Below are positions 36,187-43,809 of a stretch of 64,000 nucleotides of DNA, piece by piece. Each line of letters starts with the position of its first letter. Position 1 is the stretch's first letter. Both the position numbers and the translations under genes were made by a program. Source of the DNA: Campylobacter sp. RM12651 (GTDB lineage: Bacteria > Campylobacterota > Campylobacteria > Campylobacterales > Campylobacteraceae); assembly GCF_022369475.1 (NCBI RefSeq), contig NZ_CP059600.1, positions 1,797,355 to 1,861,354 on the forward strand. The letters run 5' to 3'. The notes under the pieces are model-generated. The model was not told where the DNA came from. It searched no databases and worked only from the letters and a program-made list of their open reading frames with translations.

Positions 36187-36285
36187 TCACATTAAAAACA
36201 AAACTAATTTTAACTTAAAATATCTTAGACAATCTGCGATATTCCAAATAAAATTAATCATATTTTGGTGTTTTTCTATATTCAT
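36187..36285 (-). pseudogene. Remnant of hsdM (type I restriction-modification methylase N-terminus)
   Basis: A 32-codon ORF with SD AAAGGA reads MNIEKHQNMINFIWNIADCLR and then leaves the expected sequence and stops at 36187. 'INFIWNIADxLR' is the N-terminal signature of many type I HsdM subunits, which are about 500 aa long. The TGA overlaps the GTG at 36190 of the YgjP-like gene. This looks like a deletion that joined the 5' end of hsdM to the gene at the far end of the locus. The call rests on about 15 residues. Confidence 0.5.
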
Positions 36286-36408
36286 AAAATTCCTTTGAAG
36301 TAAATGTGATTATTATGACAAAACAATAATAAAAATATTAAATTATTTTAAATAGTTGTAATTTATATGCTTTTATAACTACTCGTTTTTAAAAATATAT
36401 CAAATAAT

Positions 36409-36435
36409 AAAAAGTTCTTAAAATAAGAACTTTTT
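36409..36435 (-). terminator. Terminator after the Sel1-like gene
   Basis: AAAAAGTTCTTA and TAAGAACTTTTT form a 12-bp stem with a 3-nt loop, just beyond the stop of the minus-strand gene ending at 36440. Confidence 0.85.
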
Positions 36436-36439
36436 AAAA

Positions 36440-37075
36440 TTATTTTATATTATCTAACTTTTCACAAGCGTATTTAAATTCTAATTCGCAAGATTTTCTT
36501 AAATACTCAAGAGATTTATTTTCATAAAGTTGAGATACTTCATAGCAGCTTTTGTTATCATTGTTATTGCAAGCGTATTTGTATAATTCTAAAGCTTTTT
36601 CTTCATCAATATCAGTACTAACTCCATTTAAATACATATTTGCTAAAAAATAGCAAGATGAATAATCATTATTATTACATTGTTTTTCGTATAAATTAAA
36701 TGCTCTTTCATATAATTTTTCAAAATCATCACATTGAGTATATTTTACTTCACAAAAATTTGCAAAATCATAGCAAGCGTTTGCATTATCATCATCTTTG
36801 CAAGATTGTTTAACCAATTTTATTGCTAAATTTTTGTATTTTTTATTTAATTTTTTATTTTCCAATTTATCAGAATATTTATAAATATCACTTAAAGCCT
36901 TGCAAGATAAATAATCTTCATATTCTTCGCAAGAAACTTTATAATATAAAGCTGCGTTTGCTTCATCATTTTTATCAAACTGATAATAATTAGCATTTTT
37001 TAAGCATTCTTCTAAACTCACACACTCAACGGCATAAATACAAACACTAAATAATAAAATTAATAATTTTTTCAT
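36440..37075 (-). CDS. Secreted cysteine-rich Sel1-like repeat protein
   Basis: The 211-aa protein has a signal peptide (KKLLILLFSVCIYA) and tandem helical Sel1-like repeats with paired cysteines: 'ALYYKVSCEEYEDYLSC', 'KQSCKDDDNANACYDF', 'LYEKQCNNNDYSSCYFLAN' and 'LYKYACNNNDNKSCYEV'. This disulfide-linked pattern is that of the Helicobacter cysteine-rich proteins (Hcp) and their Campylobacter relatives. It should be periplasmic or secreted; its partner is unknown. A terminator at 37134-37166 separates it from the preceding cassette. Confidence 0.82.
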   Translation of the reverse strand: MKKLLILLFSVCIYAVECVSLEECLKNANYYQFDKNDEANAALYYKVSCEEYEDYLSCKALSDIYKYSDKLENKKLNKKYKNLAIKLVKQSCKDDDNANACYDFANFCEVKYTQCDDFEKLYERAFNLYEKQCNNNDYSSCYFLANMYLNGVSTDIDEEKALELYKYACNNNDNKSCYEVSQLYENKSLEYLRKSCELEFKYACEKLDNIK

Positions 37076-37133
37076 ACTAACTCCTTTTTTAAGGTAGTAA
37101 TTTTAGCGAAATATTTTTAAATAGTAATATTTA

Positions 37134-37166
37134 TTTTTAAGCTATAGAAAATCTATAGCTTAAAAA
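37134..37166 (-). terminator. Terminator of the phase-variable cassette B
   Basis: TTTTTAAGCTATAG and CTATAGCTTAAAAA form a 14-bp stem with a 5-nt loop. It overlaps the last codons of the 117-aa gene and ends in a T-run on the minus strand. Confidence 0.85.
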
Positions 37167-37513
37167 GAATAAGTAAAATCACCTTCATTGGTTTTAATTT
37201 CTGCTTGTTTTAAATTCTCGCAAAAATGTATAGGTGAAAATGATTGTCCGTATTTTAATTTTTTAGGATTTGATTTTGATAAAACATAATGAAGTTTGCA
37301 ATTTCCTTTATTTAGTTTAATCTCATATATTTCTAATTCATCTATTTTAGATGTGATTTTGAGTTTTTTAGAAGCTCCTATTCCTAGAATATTAACTTCA
37401 GGAGAATTAAAATCAGTTATCGATTCAACTTCCATAGGATCATCAATAAATAATCCTATAACAAACAATACAACAAATACTATCAACACACCTTTTAAAA
37501 TTTTCTTAAACAT
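37160..37513 (-). CDS. Small membrane-anchored protein of unknown function (cassette B)
   Basis: I do not recognise this 117-aa protein. One N-terminal hydrophobic helix (about residues 5-24, ILKGVLIVFVVLFVIGLFI) is followed by a polar, beta-rich domain with two Cys (GNCKLHY, HFCENLK) that could form a disulfide if periplasmic. SD AAGGAGA precedes the ATG, 9 nt after the stop of the 264-aa gene. It should share that gene's poly-G promoter and ends in a strong terminator. Confidence 0.72.
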   Translation of the reverse strand: MFKKILKGVLIVFVVLFVIGLFIDDPMEVESITDFNSPEVNILGIGASKKLKITSKIDELEIYEIKLNKGNCKLHYVLSKSNPKKLKYGQSFSPIHFCENLKQAEIKTNEGDFTYSF

Positions 37514-37522
37514 TTCTTCTCC

Positions 37523-38317
37523 TTAATAATCTCTAATAGCTAAATCTTTTTTATTAAATGGTTCTAAATTCACAACATTGTCAAATTGCATTTCACTTTG
37601 CCTACCTAAAGAAACATAATCTGATACATAAAATATTCCTTGTAGTTTTTCGTGAAATAATTCTGGAATTTCATACTCATTTTTATACCCTTTAATACCA
37701 CTAGGAATACATTTTTGCTCCACTTCACTATCTTTAAAATAAGCTCCTAAATTATCCCAACTATATTTTTTATCACTTTTAAATGGGATATTTACTGCTA
37801 AATTAGCACCATTTAAACCTTGTAAAATCAATGTTCCCCCGTGTGTTCTAACAGGAATTGTCCCTTCTGCTTCTAAAGTAGCCATACCACTAACTACCAT
37901 ACCTTGAGTTATGTTTTCTTCTTCATCAAGCTGCAAACCTTCTTTAGTTTGAATAGTTCCATAAAAAATTCTTGTTATGTCATATTCATCTTTATCTACA
38001 TAATCATCGTTATTAACTTTTGCCTTTTCATATTCAGCTGTTAAAAAATAATCCTTAGAATTTGAAATATCATTTTGATAAAAAATTGTAGGGTAATAAC
38101 AATACTCTAAATCAAGATTAATAAGTTTTCCTTGATTATCCAATATTACTTTTTTAAACTTTTGAATATCAGCTTCACTTTTAATAAATATCTTTATTTC
38201 TTCCATATTTTTCTTTTCAAAATTAAGCAAACTAGGAAAAAACACCGCAATAATTCCAATGATAGTAGTTAAAAATCCACCTAAAGAGCCGATAATAACT
38301 TTTTTCTCAAATTTCAT
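37523..38317 (-). CDS. Unknown membrane-anchored protein under a phase-variable promoter (cassette B)
   Basis: This 264-aa protein matches no family I know. An N-terminal membrane helix (about residues 8-31, IGSLGGFLTTIIGIIAVFF) is followed by a soluble domain. It holds Tyr/Asp-rich text ('YCYYPTIFYQND') and a glycine-rich beta segment ('HGGTLILQGLNGANLAV'). SD AAAGGA precedes the ATG. The promoter at 38350-38364 has a G9 run against its -10 box, like that of the unrelated gene at 25450-26274. The cassette lies directly after rplT. Confidence 0.72.
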   Translation of the reverse strand: MKFEKKVIIGSLGGFLTTIIGIIAVFFPSLLNFEKKNMEEIKIFIKSEADIQKFKKVILDNQGKLINLDLEYCYYPTIFYQNDISNSKDYFLTAEYEKAKVNNDDYVDKDEYDITRIFYGTIQTKEGLQLDEEENITQGMVVSGMATLEAEGTIPVRTHGGTLILQGLNGANLAVNIPFKSDKKYSWDNLGAYFKDSEVEQKCIPSGIKGYKNEYEIPELFHEKLQGIFYVSDYVSLGRQSEMQFDNVVNLEPFNKKDLAIRDY

Positions 38318-38349
38318 AAAAATCCTTTAAAGTAAAATTAAGAAAAAAG

Positions 38350-38364
38350 ATTATACCCCCCCCC
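38350..38364 (-). promoter_or_regulatory. Promoter with G9 tract abutting the -10 box (cassette B)
   Basis: On the minus strand nine G residues (38364-38356) run directly into TATAAT (38355-38350), about 33 nt before the ATG at 38317. The arrangement is the same as at 26297-26311, though surrounding sequence and downstream genes are unrelated. The run occupies the spacer upstream of the -10 box. Confidence 0.75.
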
Positions 38365-38430
38365 ATTCTTAAAATAATATTAAAAAAATAAAAATTACTA
38401 GGGAAAATATTTAAATGTTAAAGAAAGAAA

Positions 38431-38454
38431 TTCCTAGCTAATCTTAGCTAGGAA
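38431..38454 (-). terminator. Terminator after rplT
   Basis: TTCCTAGCTAA and TTAGCTAGGAA form an 11-bp palindrome with a 2-nt centre, 5 nt after the rplT stop and followed on the minus strand by TTTCTTTC. Confidence 0.8.
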
Positions 38455-38459
38455 AGAAA

Positions 38460-38813
38460 TCATAATGCTTTTTTAGCTGCTGCTGCAACTTTAGCAAAAG
38501 CTGCTGCGTCATTCATAGCCATATCAGCTAGAACTTTTCTATCTAGTTCAATACCAGCTTTTTTAAGACCATTCATAAATCTTGAATAGCTTAAATCATT
38601 TAAGCGGCAAGCTGCATTAATTCTAATAATCCATAAACGACGGAAATCTCTTTTTTTGCGGCGTCTATCGCGATAAGCATATACCAAGCTTCTTTCTAAT
38701 TGTTCTTTAGCCTTTCTAAAGTGTTTTCTACGACCGCTATAAAAACCTTTAGCTAACTTTAATAATCTTTTATGTCTTCTGCGTCTTACTACGCCTGTTT
38801 TTACTCTTGCCAT
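38460..38813 (-). CDS. rplT: 50S ribosomal protein L20
   Basis: L20 is an early assembly protein of the large subunit. The 117-aa protein has [38 protein letters not shown] and [11 protein letters not shown], all diagnostic. It follows rpmI by 80 nt. In many bacteria rpmI-rplT follow infC, but here they are 34 kb away. Confidence 0.97.
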   Translation of the reverse strand: MARVKTGVVRRRRHKRLLKLAKGFYSGRRKHFRKAKEQLERSLVYAYRDRRRKKRDFRRLWIIRINAACRLNDLSYSRFMNGLKKAGIELDRKVLADMAMNDAAAFAKVAAAAKKAL

Positions 38814-38893
38814 AATTTCTCCTTTTAATGGCGTTTGCTTAAAGCAAATCTTTCCCTAAACGGGGGTAACGAATGATTAAAAATCAAAAACTC

Positions 38894-39088
38894 TTATTTC
38901 ATACAAAGCATTTTAAGAACACGGCTTTCATTTGTAGCATGAACAAATTTTGCTGTTCTTAAATCACGCATTCTTTTTGCAGGCTTTTTAGTTAAAATGT
39001 GGCTTCTATAAGCTGAACCACGCTTAATTTTATTTTTGCCTACTTTAAAGCGCTTAGAAGCACTTTTTACGCTCTTCATTTTTGGCAT
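38894..39088 (-). CDS. rpmI: 50S ribosomal protein L35
   Basis: L35 is a small large-subunit protein. The 64-aa sequence starts [20 protein letters not shown] and contains [20 protein letters not shown], the family signature. SD AAAGGAAAG precedes the ATG. Confidence 0.97.
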   Translation of the reverse strand: MPKMKSVKSASKRFKVGKNKIKRGSAYRSHILTKKPAKRMRDLRTAKFVHATNESRVLKMLCMK

Positions 39089-39147
39089 AAGCTTTCCTTT
39101 TTGTTGAATTTTCTAAAAAAGAAGAGCCGATTTTATCACAATAAAGT

Positions 39148-40293
39148 TTATATATAGCTTATTTTATTTGAAAGTAAAGAAAAAATTAGCAACAAAAAAC
39201 TAATAATTATCATAAAAATAATTGAAGTATTAAAACTATTTGTAATATCTTTAAAATATCCAAAAATTATTGGCCCAATAGTAGCTATTAAATACCCTAC
39301 ACTTTGAGACATTGAACTTAAGTATATTGTAGTTTTTGTATCTTTTGATTTAATAGCAATCATTATCAATGCAACGCCAAAAATTCCACCAACAGGAATA
39401 GAAAATAATAAAGCTGAAATTATTAAAATATAAATATTTGAACTTAATAAACATATAAAAAAAGCAAGAATATTGCTAATACAAACTAAAGTTAAAAGCA
39501 TTGCTTTATTTTCAATCTGAGCCATTTTATTAGGTATAAAATAAGCTGAAAACATAGAACAAAATTGAAATAATATAACAATATTAGTCGCATAATCTTT
39601 ATTCATACTAATAGCTAATATGCTAGGATACCAAGTAATTATCGTATAAAAAACACAACTTTGAAGCCCCATAAAAGCAGTGATTATCCAAGCGTTTTTG
39701 TTTTTAAAAATACTTAAAAAATCACTGAAATTTTGAGTTTTAGAATATCTATTAAGCCTATGATTTTTAATAAATGGCAGATAGCAAAAAAACGCAATAA
39801 TAGCAAATATAATCCAACAAAATAAAGCTCCACTAAGTCCAATATAATCAATCAAATAATGCCCAAAAACTCCTATTAAGCTAGAAATGCTTAAAAACAT
39901 TCCATAAAGTGCCATAATTTTTCCAATATTTTTAAAGTGATTTTTAACAAAACTAGGCATTAAAACATTCAAAATCGCAATACCTAAACCTATTAAAATC
40001 GTCCCAAAAAATAAGAAAAAGGTATTAAAAAACGCTCTAGCAAATAGTCCAAACATTATTAAAATAATCGCATAAAGCATAGCTTTTGTATTTGGTAAAA
40101 TCGGAGCTATTAAAGAAAAAATAAAAAAACAAAAAAGCGGCAAAGCACTTAAAATCCCAATTTGCGTAGAATTTAAATCATAATAACTCATAATATTATC
40201 AACTATAGGACCTATTGCAGTAATTGGTGCTCTAAGGTTTAAAGATATAAAAACCACACACAAAATACTTATTAAAAAATAATTCTTTTTCAT
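39148..40293 (-). CDS. MFS transporter, CynX/NimT-like
   Basis: The 381-aa inner-membrane protein has about 12 hydrophobic segments. Its start, 'SLNLRAPITAIGPIVDNI', matches the CynX/NimT branch of the major facilitator superfamily (N-L-R-P-A-I-T). Those proteins include cyanate and 2-nitroimidazole transporters, but most substrates are unknown. It is on the same strand as, and follows, the binding-protein gene 40363-41070, with a terminator between them. The substrate cannot be read from the sequence. Confidence 0.8.
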   Translation of the reverse strand: MKKNYFLISILCVVFISLNLRAPITAIGPIVDNIMSYYDLNSTQIGILSALPLFCFFIFSLIAPILPNTKAMLYAIILIMFGLFARAFFNTFFLFFGTILIGLGIAILNVLMPSFVKNHFKNIGKIMALYGMFLSISSLIGVFGHYLIDYIGLSGALFCWIIFAIIAFFCYLPFIKNHRLNRYSKTQNFSDFLSIFKNKNAWIITAFMGLQSCVFYTIITWYPSILAISMNKDYATNIVILFQFCSMFSAYFIPNKMAQIENKAMLLTLVCISNILAFFICLLSSNIYILIISALLFSIPVGGIFGVALIMIAIKSKDTKTTIYLSSMSQSVGYLIATIGPIIFGYFKDITNSFNTSIIFMIIISFLLLIFSLLSNKISYI

Positions 40294-40333
40294 TTTTTTC
40301 CTTTATTAAGACTTTAATATATCTAAAAAATTC

Positions 40334-40362
40334 AATTTATGCCTAAATATTAGGCATAAATT
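40334..40362 (-). terminator. Terminator after the first binding-protein gene
   Basis: AATTTATGCCTA and TAGGCATAAATT form a 12-bp stem with a 5-nt loop, directly after the stop at 40363. Confidence 0.85.
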
Positions 40363-41070
40363 TTAATCTAAATTATATTTTTGTAACAATTTTAAATAAG
40401 TTCCATCGTTTTTAAATTTGTTAATTACTTTATTAAAATCATCTCTTAATTTAGTATTGCCTTTTTGAAAAGCTATGCAAGTTCCAGCTATTGGAGTTTT
40501 TGCGAATACTTCAAAATCATCATAATTTTTAGTATAGCTCTTAGCAACAGCAGCTTCTAATACAAAACCATCAATTTTGCCATTTAAAGTAGATAATACA
40601 AGTGGAATGTATTCAGAATTTAAAAATGGAACTACGCCTTTAATATTAGATATTTCATCAGCTTGTAAAGTGCCAATTTGAGCTCCTAAAATAGCTCCTT
40701 TTTCAAGGTCTTTTAAAGAATTTAGCTTTTTATTACTTTTTAATTTGATATAGTGGTTTTCACTTTCTATTATTGGATTTGAAAACTCAACATTTTTAGC
40801 TCTTTTAGGTGTGTAACTCATACCTGATGCAATAATATCAATCTTTTTTGATTTTAAAGCTAGTATTAAACCATCAAAAGACATTGGAATAATCTCAATT
40901 TTTATATTTAACTCCTTAGCAATTTCTCTTACTAAATCAATCTCAAACCCCACAATTTCATCATTTTCCATATACTCAAATGGTGGGAAATCAGGCGATA
41001 AACCAACTTTATAAATCTCTTGTGCGAAAAGCCCTAAAGCTAGCAATGTAGCTATAAAAATTTGTTTCAT
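40363..41070 (-). CDS. Periplasmic amino-acid-binding protein (SBP family 3), paralogue 1
   Basis: The 235-aa protein has a signal peptide (KQIFIATLLALGLFAQE) and the family-3 solute-binding fold: PPFEYMENDEIVGFEIDLV, DIIASGMSYTPKRA, and 'QIGTLQADE' before the second lobe. It should deliver a polar amino acid to an ABC permease, but no permease or ATPase gene lies nearby. Its signal peptide and 190 bp around the start are almost identical to those of the paralogue at 42880-43587, while the mature parts differ clearly. A 12-codon leader ORF precedes it. Confidence 0.9.
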   Translation of the reverse strand: MKQIFIATLLALGLFAQEIYKVGLSPDFPPFEYMENDEIVGFEIDLVREIAKELNIKIEIIPMSFDGLILALKSKKIDIIASGMSYTPKRAKNVEFSNPIIESENHYIKLKSNKKLNSLKDLEKGAILGAQIGTLQADEISNIKGVVPFLNSEYIPLVLSTLNGKIDGFVLEAAVAKSYTKNYDDFEVFAKTPIAGTCIAFQKGNTKLRDDFNKVINKFKNDGTYLKLLQKYNLD

Positions 41071-41198
41071 AATAATCTCCTAAAAATTAATAAAAATAAA
41101 AAATGTAAAAAATAAAAAAATAGAATAAAAGAAGTGATAAGTTTTAACGCAGATTTGATTTATTTATTTGTAATTTTTCCATTTGTCCTCCTTAAAAA
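41009..41198 (-). repeat. Duplicated 5' region of the binding-protein genes, copy 1
   Basis: This 190-bp block covers the signal-peptide codons, the 5' leader and the leader ORF. It matches 43526-43716 with one extra A in an A-run as the only difference I see. Similarity falls away on both sides, including in the mature protein. Confidence 0.9.
41144..41182 (-). CDS. 12-codon leader ORF (MEKLQINKSNLR), copy 1
   Basis: A short ORF with a near-perfect SD (AAGGAGGAC) encodes MEKLQINKSNLR and ends 73 nt before the binding-protein start. The RNA between them is very U-rich and I see no hairpin in it. The same ORF precedes the paralogue at 43662-43700. A regulatory leader peptide is likely, but it has no run of one amino acid that would name the signal. 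A TATTATAA -10-like element lies near 41208-41215. Confidence 0.6.
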   Translation of the reverse strand: MEKLQINKSNLR

Positions 41199-41302
41199 TA
41201 TGACTTATAATAATCAAAAAAGTAAAATATGTTAATTATAATATGTGTAATTTTAAATTAAATATAAAAAATGTAACATTATGTAACATAAAGGAATAGA
41301 TT

Positions 41303-42865
41303 ATGAAAATAGGTTTTGTTAATGCTAAAGTTTTTACAGGTAAAAACGAAAATGATTTTATAAGCGAATTTAGTATAAAAAACTCCAAATTTTGTGAAAT
41401 CAATAATGTAAATAGAAATGATTGCAATAAAATCATAGATTTAAAAAATGCCTGCGTTATTCCTGCATTAAGCGATACTCACACGCATCCAACATATGTA
41501 TCACAAATAATAGATAGTCTAGCTTGCACTAAACCTTATGTGACAAATATTCCACAATTAATAGAATTTTTAAAAACTTCACCAAATTATGGTAAGGAAA
41601 ATAAATGGATTAAAGGTTGGTGTTATGATGAATCAAAACTAGATGAAAAAAGAGCTCCTACTATAAAAGATTTAGATTTGATAAGCTCAACACAACCAAT
41701 TTTTATATTAAGAAGTTGCTGTCATTCTTGCGTTTGCAATTCTAAAGCATTAGAACTAGCAAATATTACAAAAGACACAAAAGAGCCTAAAGGTGGAAAA
41801 ATAGGCAGATTTGAAGACGGCACTCCTAATGGTATTATGTATGATTTAGGTGCATCTATGTTAATTCGCAATGCAATGGAAAAAGAAAGCTTAGAAGATG
41901 AAGCAAAAAAATTAGTAAAATTAGGCGAAATTTATGCAAGTTTAGGAATAGTAAATATTAGTGATATGATGTGTTATTCTAAACCTTTAAAAGCTTATGA
42001 ATTATATAAATTAGCAAAAAATATGGGTTTAAAACAAAGAGTTAGTTTATATCAAGTTTATAAAGACGCTAAAGAATTTGGCTTATTTAAAAGCGTAGAA
42101 GATATTAAAACTAATGGAATTAAATTCTTTGTAGATGGCACTATTTCATCACAAACTGCATTTACTCATAAACCTTATAAAAATAGCGACAATTATGGGG
42201 ATTTAGTATGTAATATTAATGAAATTAAAGAAGCCATTGATTTTGCCAAAAATAATAATTGCCAAATAAGTTTTCATCTAATGGGAGATAAAGCTATAGA
42301 TATAGTAATTGATAATCTTACAAGCTATGAAAATTGGTTAAAAGATTATCCTAGCGTTAGATTTGAGCATGCTTCTATGCTAAATTTAAAACATATTGAA
42401 AAAATAAAAAAGTTAAAAGTAAAAATTGCTATAAGCACACAACCAATATTTCAATACGCTGAATATACAAGCTATGAAGATGCGTTAGAAGATGATAGAT
42501 TTAATTCAATTTGTGCTTTAAACACATTAAAAGAACATTTAGATTTAAGCATTTCAAGTGATGCACCAGCTACAATTCATCACGAGCCTTTTAATTTATT
42601 TGTAAGTATTAATGCAGCTGTTGTAAGAACTAATCCTAACGGCAAAAACTATAATAAAAATGAAGAAATATCAGTTGAAGATGCAATTTTAATGCTAACT
42701 AAAAACTCACAAAATATCCTAATGCTAAAAAATTGCACAACTATTGAAGATGGTAAAAGCGCTGATTTTATTGTCTTAGATAATGATATTTTTAGTGTTG
42801 ATAAAACAAAAATAAAAGATATAAAAGTTCATCAAACTTGGCTAAAAGGCGAAAGAATTTACTAA
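41303..42865 (+). CDS. YtcJ-like metal-dependent amidohydrolase
   Basis: The 520-aa protein belongs to the amidohydrolase-3 group (YtcJ-like). Metal and active-site motifs are PALSDTHTHP (HxH), KFFVDGTISSQTA, SFHLMGDKAID (His), RFEHASML (His) and SISSDAPATIHHEPF (Asp), with a C-terminal composite domain (DGKSADFIVLDNDIF). No signal peptide is present, so it acts in the cytoplasm. Substrates in this family are varied N-acyl or amide compounds. It lies between two minus-strand binding-protein genes, which suggests that imported amino-acid derivatives are cleaved here; this is inference. SD AAAGGAA precedes the ATG. Confidence 0.85.
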   Translation: MKIGFVNAKVFTGKNENDFISEFSIKNSKFCEINNVNRNDCNKIIDLKNACVIPALSDTHTHPTYVSQIIDSLACTKPYVTNIPQLIEFLKTSPNYGKENKWIKGWCYDESKLDEKRAPTIKDLDLISSTQPIFILRSCCHSCVCNSKALELANITKDTKEPKGGKIGRFEDGTPNGIMYDLGASMLIRNAMEKESLEDEAKKLVKLGEIYASLGIVNISDMMCYSKPLKAYELYKLAKNMGLKQRVSLYQVYKDAKEFGLFKSVEDIKTNGIKFFVDGTISSQTAFTHKPYKNSDNYGDLVCNINEIKEAIDFAKNNNCQISFHLMGDKAIDIVIDNLTSYENWLKDYPSVRFEHASMLNLKHIEKIKKLKVKIAISTQPIFQYAEYTSYEDALEDDRFNSICALNTLKEHLDLSISSDAPATIHHEPFNLFVSINAAVVRTNPNGKNYNKNEEISVEDAILMLTKNSQNILMLKNCTTIEDGKSADFIVLDNDIFSVDKTKIKDIKVHQTWLKGERIY

Positions 42866-42884
42866 TCCTTTTTCAAGGATTAGT
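42861..42884. terminator. Bidirectional terminator between amidohydrolase and binding-protein genes
   Basis: ACTAATCCTT and AAGGATTAGT form a 10-bp stem around TTTC. It overlaps the stop codons of the two convergent genes. Confidence 0.8.
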
Positions 42885-43587
42885 TTAAATTATATTTTTC
42901 TAATAATTTTAAATAAGTTCCATCTTGCTTAAATTTCTCAATAGTTTTATCAAAATCATCTCTTAATTTTGTATTACCCTTTTTAAAAGCTAGGCTCATT
43001 CCTTCAATACTAGAAGTAGCAAAAACTTCTAAATTTGGATACTTTTTCATATAACTTTTAGCGACTGGTTCTTCCATTACAAAACCATCAATTTTACCAT
43101 TTAAAGTAGAATTAATAAGCACTATATATTCTTCGTTTAAATACGGCTTAACACCTTTTAAATTAGTTATTTCGTCAGCTTGAAGAGTGCCTATTTTTGC
43201 CCCAATTATTGCACCATTTGATAAATCATCTAAAGAATTTATTTTATCATTTCCTTTTAACTTCAAATAATAATTTTTGCTATCAAATATGCTTTTTGTA
43301 AATTCAGCATTTTTAGCTCTTTGTGAAGTATAACTCATACCTGCTGAAATAATATCAATTTTACCCACTTTTAAAGCCGCAATAAGCCCATCAAATGGCA
43401 TTGTAACAGGCTCAACCTGAATACCTAACTCCTTTGCTACTGCTCTTACTAAATCAATCTCAAATCCTACAATTTCACCATTTTCTATATAATCAAATGG
43501 TGGATAATCATATCCTGTGCCAACCTTATAAATCTCTTGTGCGAAAAGCCCTAAAGCTAGCAATGTAGCTATAAAAATTTGTTTCAT
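42880..43587 (-). CDS. Periplasmic amino-acid-binding protein (SBP family 3), paralogue 2
   Basis: This 235-aa protein is the same length as its paralogue at 40363-41070 and shares its signal peptide exactly. The mature sequence keeps the family pattern (YPPFDYIENGEIVGFEIDLV, DIISAGMSYTSQRA, KIGTLQADEI) but differs around the ligand site, for example FATSSIEGMSLAF against FAKTPIAGTCIAF. The two probably bind related but different ligands. It has the same leader ORF. No transporter subunits are adjacent. Confidence 0.9.
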   Translation of the reverse strand: MKQIFIATLLALGLFAQEIYKVGTGYDYPPFDYIENGEIVGFEIDLVRAVAKELGIQVEPVTMPFDGLIAALKVGKIDIISAGMSYTSQRAKNAEFTKSIFDSKNYYLKLKGNDKINSLDDLSNGAIIGAKIGTLQADEITNLKGVKPYLNEEYIVLINSTLNGKIDGFVMEEPVAKSYMKKYPNLEVFATSSIEGMSLAFKKGNTKLRDDFDKTIEKFKQDGTYLKLLEKYNLN

Positions 43588-43716
43588 AATAATCTCCTAA
43601 AAATTAATAAAAATAAAAAATGTAAAAAATAAAAAAAATAGAATAAAAGAAGTGATAAGTTTTAACGCAGATTTGATTTATTTATTTGTAATTTTTCCAT
43701 TTGTCCTCCTTAAAAA
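43526..43716 (-). repeat. Duplicated 5' region of the binding-protein genes, copy 2
   Basis: This is the partner of 41009-41198, one base longer in an A-run. Both copies begin at the same signal-peptide codon and end just past the leader-ORF Shine-Dalgarno sequence. Confidence 0.9.
43662..43700 (-). CDS. 12-codon leader ORF (MEKLQINKSNLR), copy 2
   Basis: This ORF is identical to the one at 41144-41182, with the same AAGGAGGAC Shine-Dalgarno sequence, and ends 74 nt before its binding-protein gene. A TTATTATAA -10-like element lies about 25 nt upstream. Conservation in both copies is not strong evidence by itself because the whole block is duplicated. Confidence 0.6.
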   Translation of the reverse strand: MEKLQINKSNLR

Positions 43717-43809
43717 AATTGCTTTATAATAACTTTTTTTACAATAAATTAAAATAAATTCTTCAAAAATATTTTAAAATTGTATAAATTAGTAACAAAA
43801 GGAGAAAAA

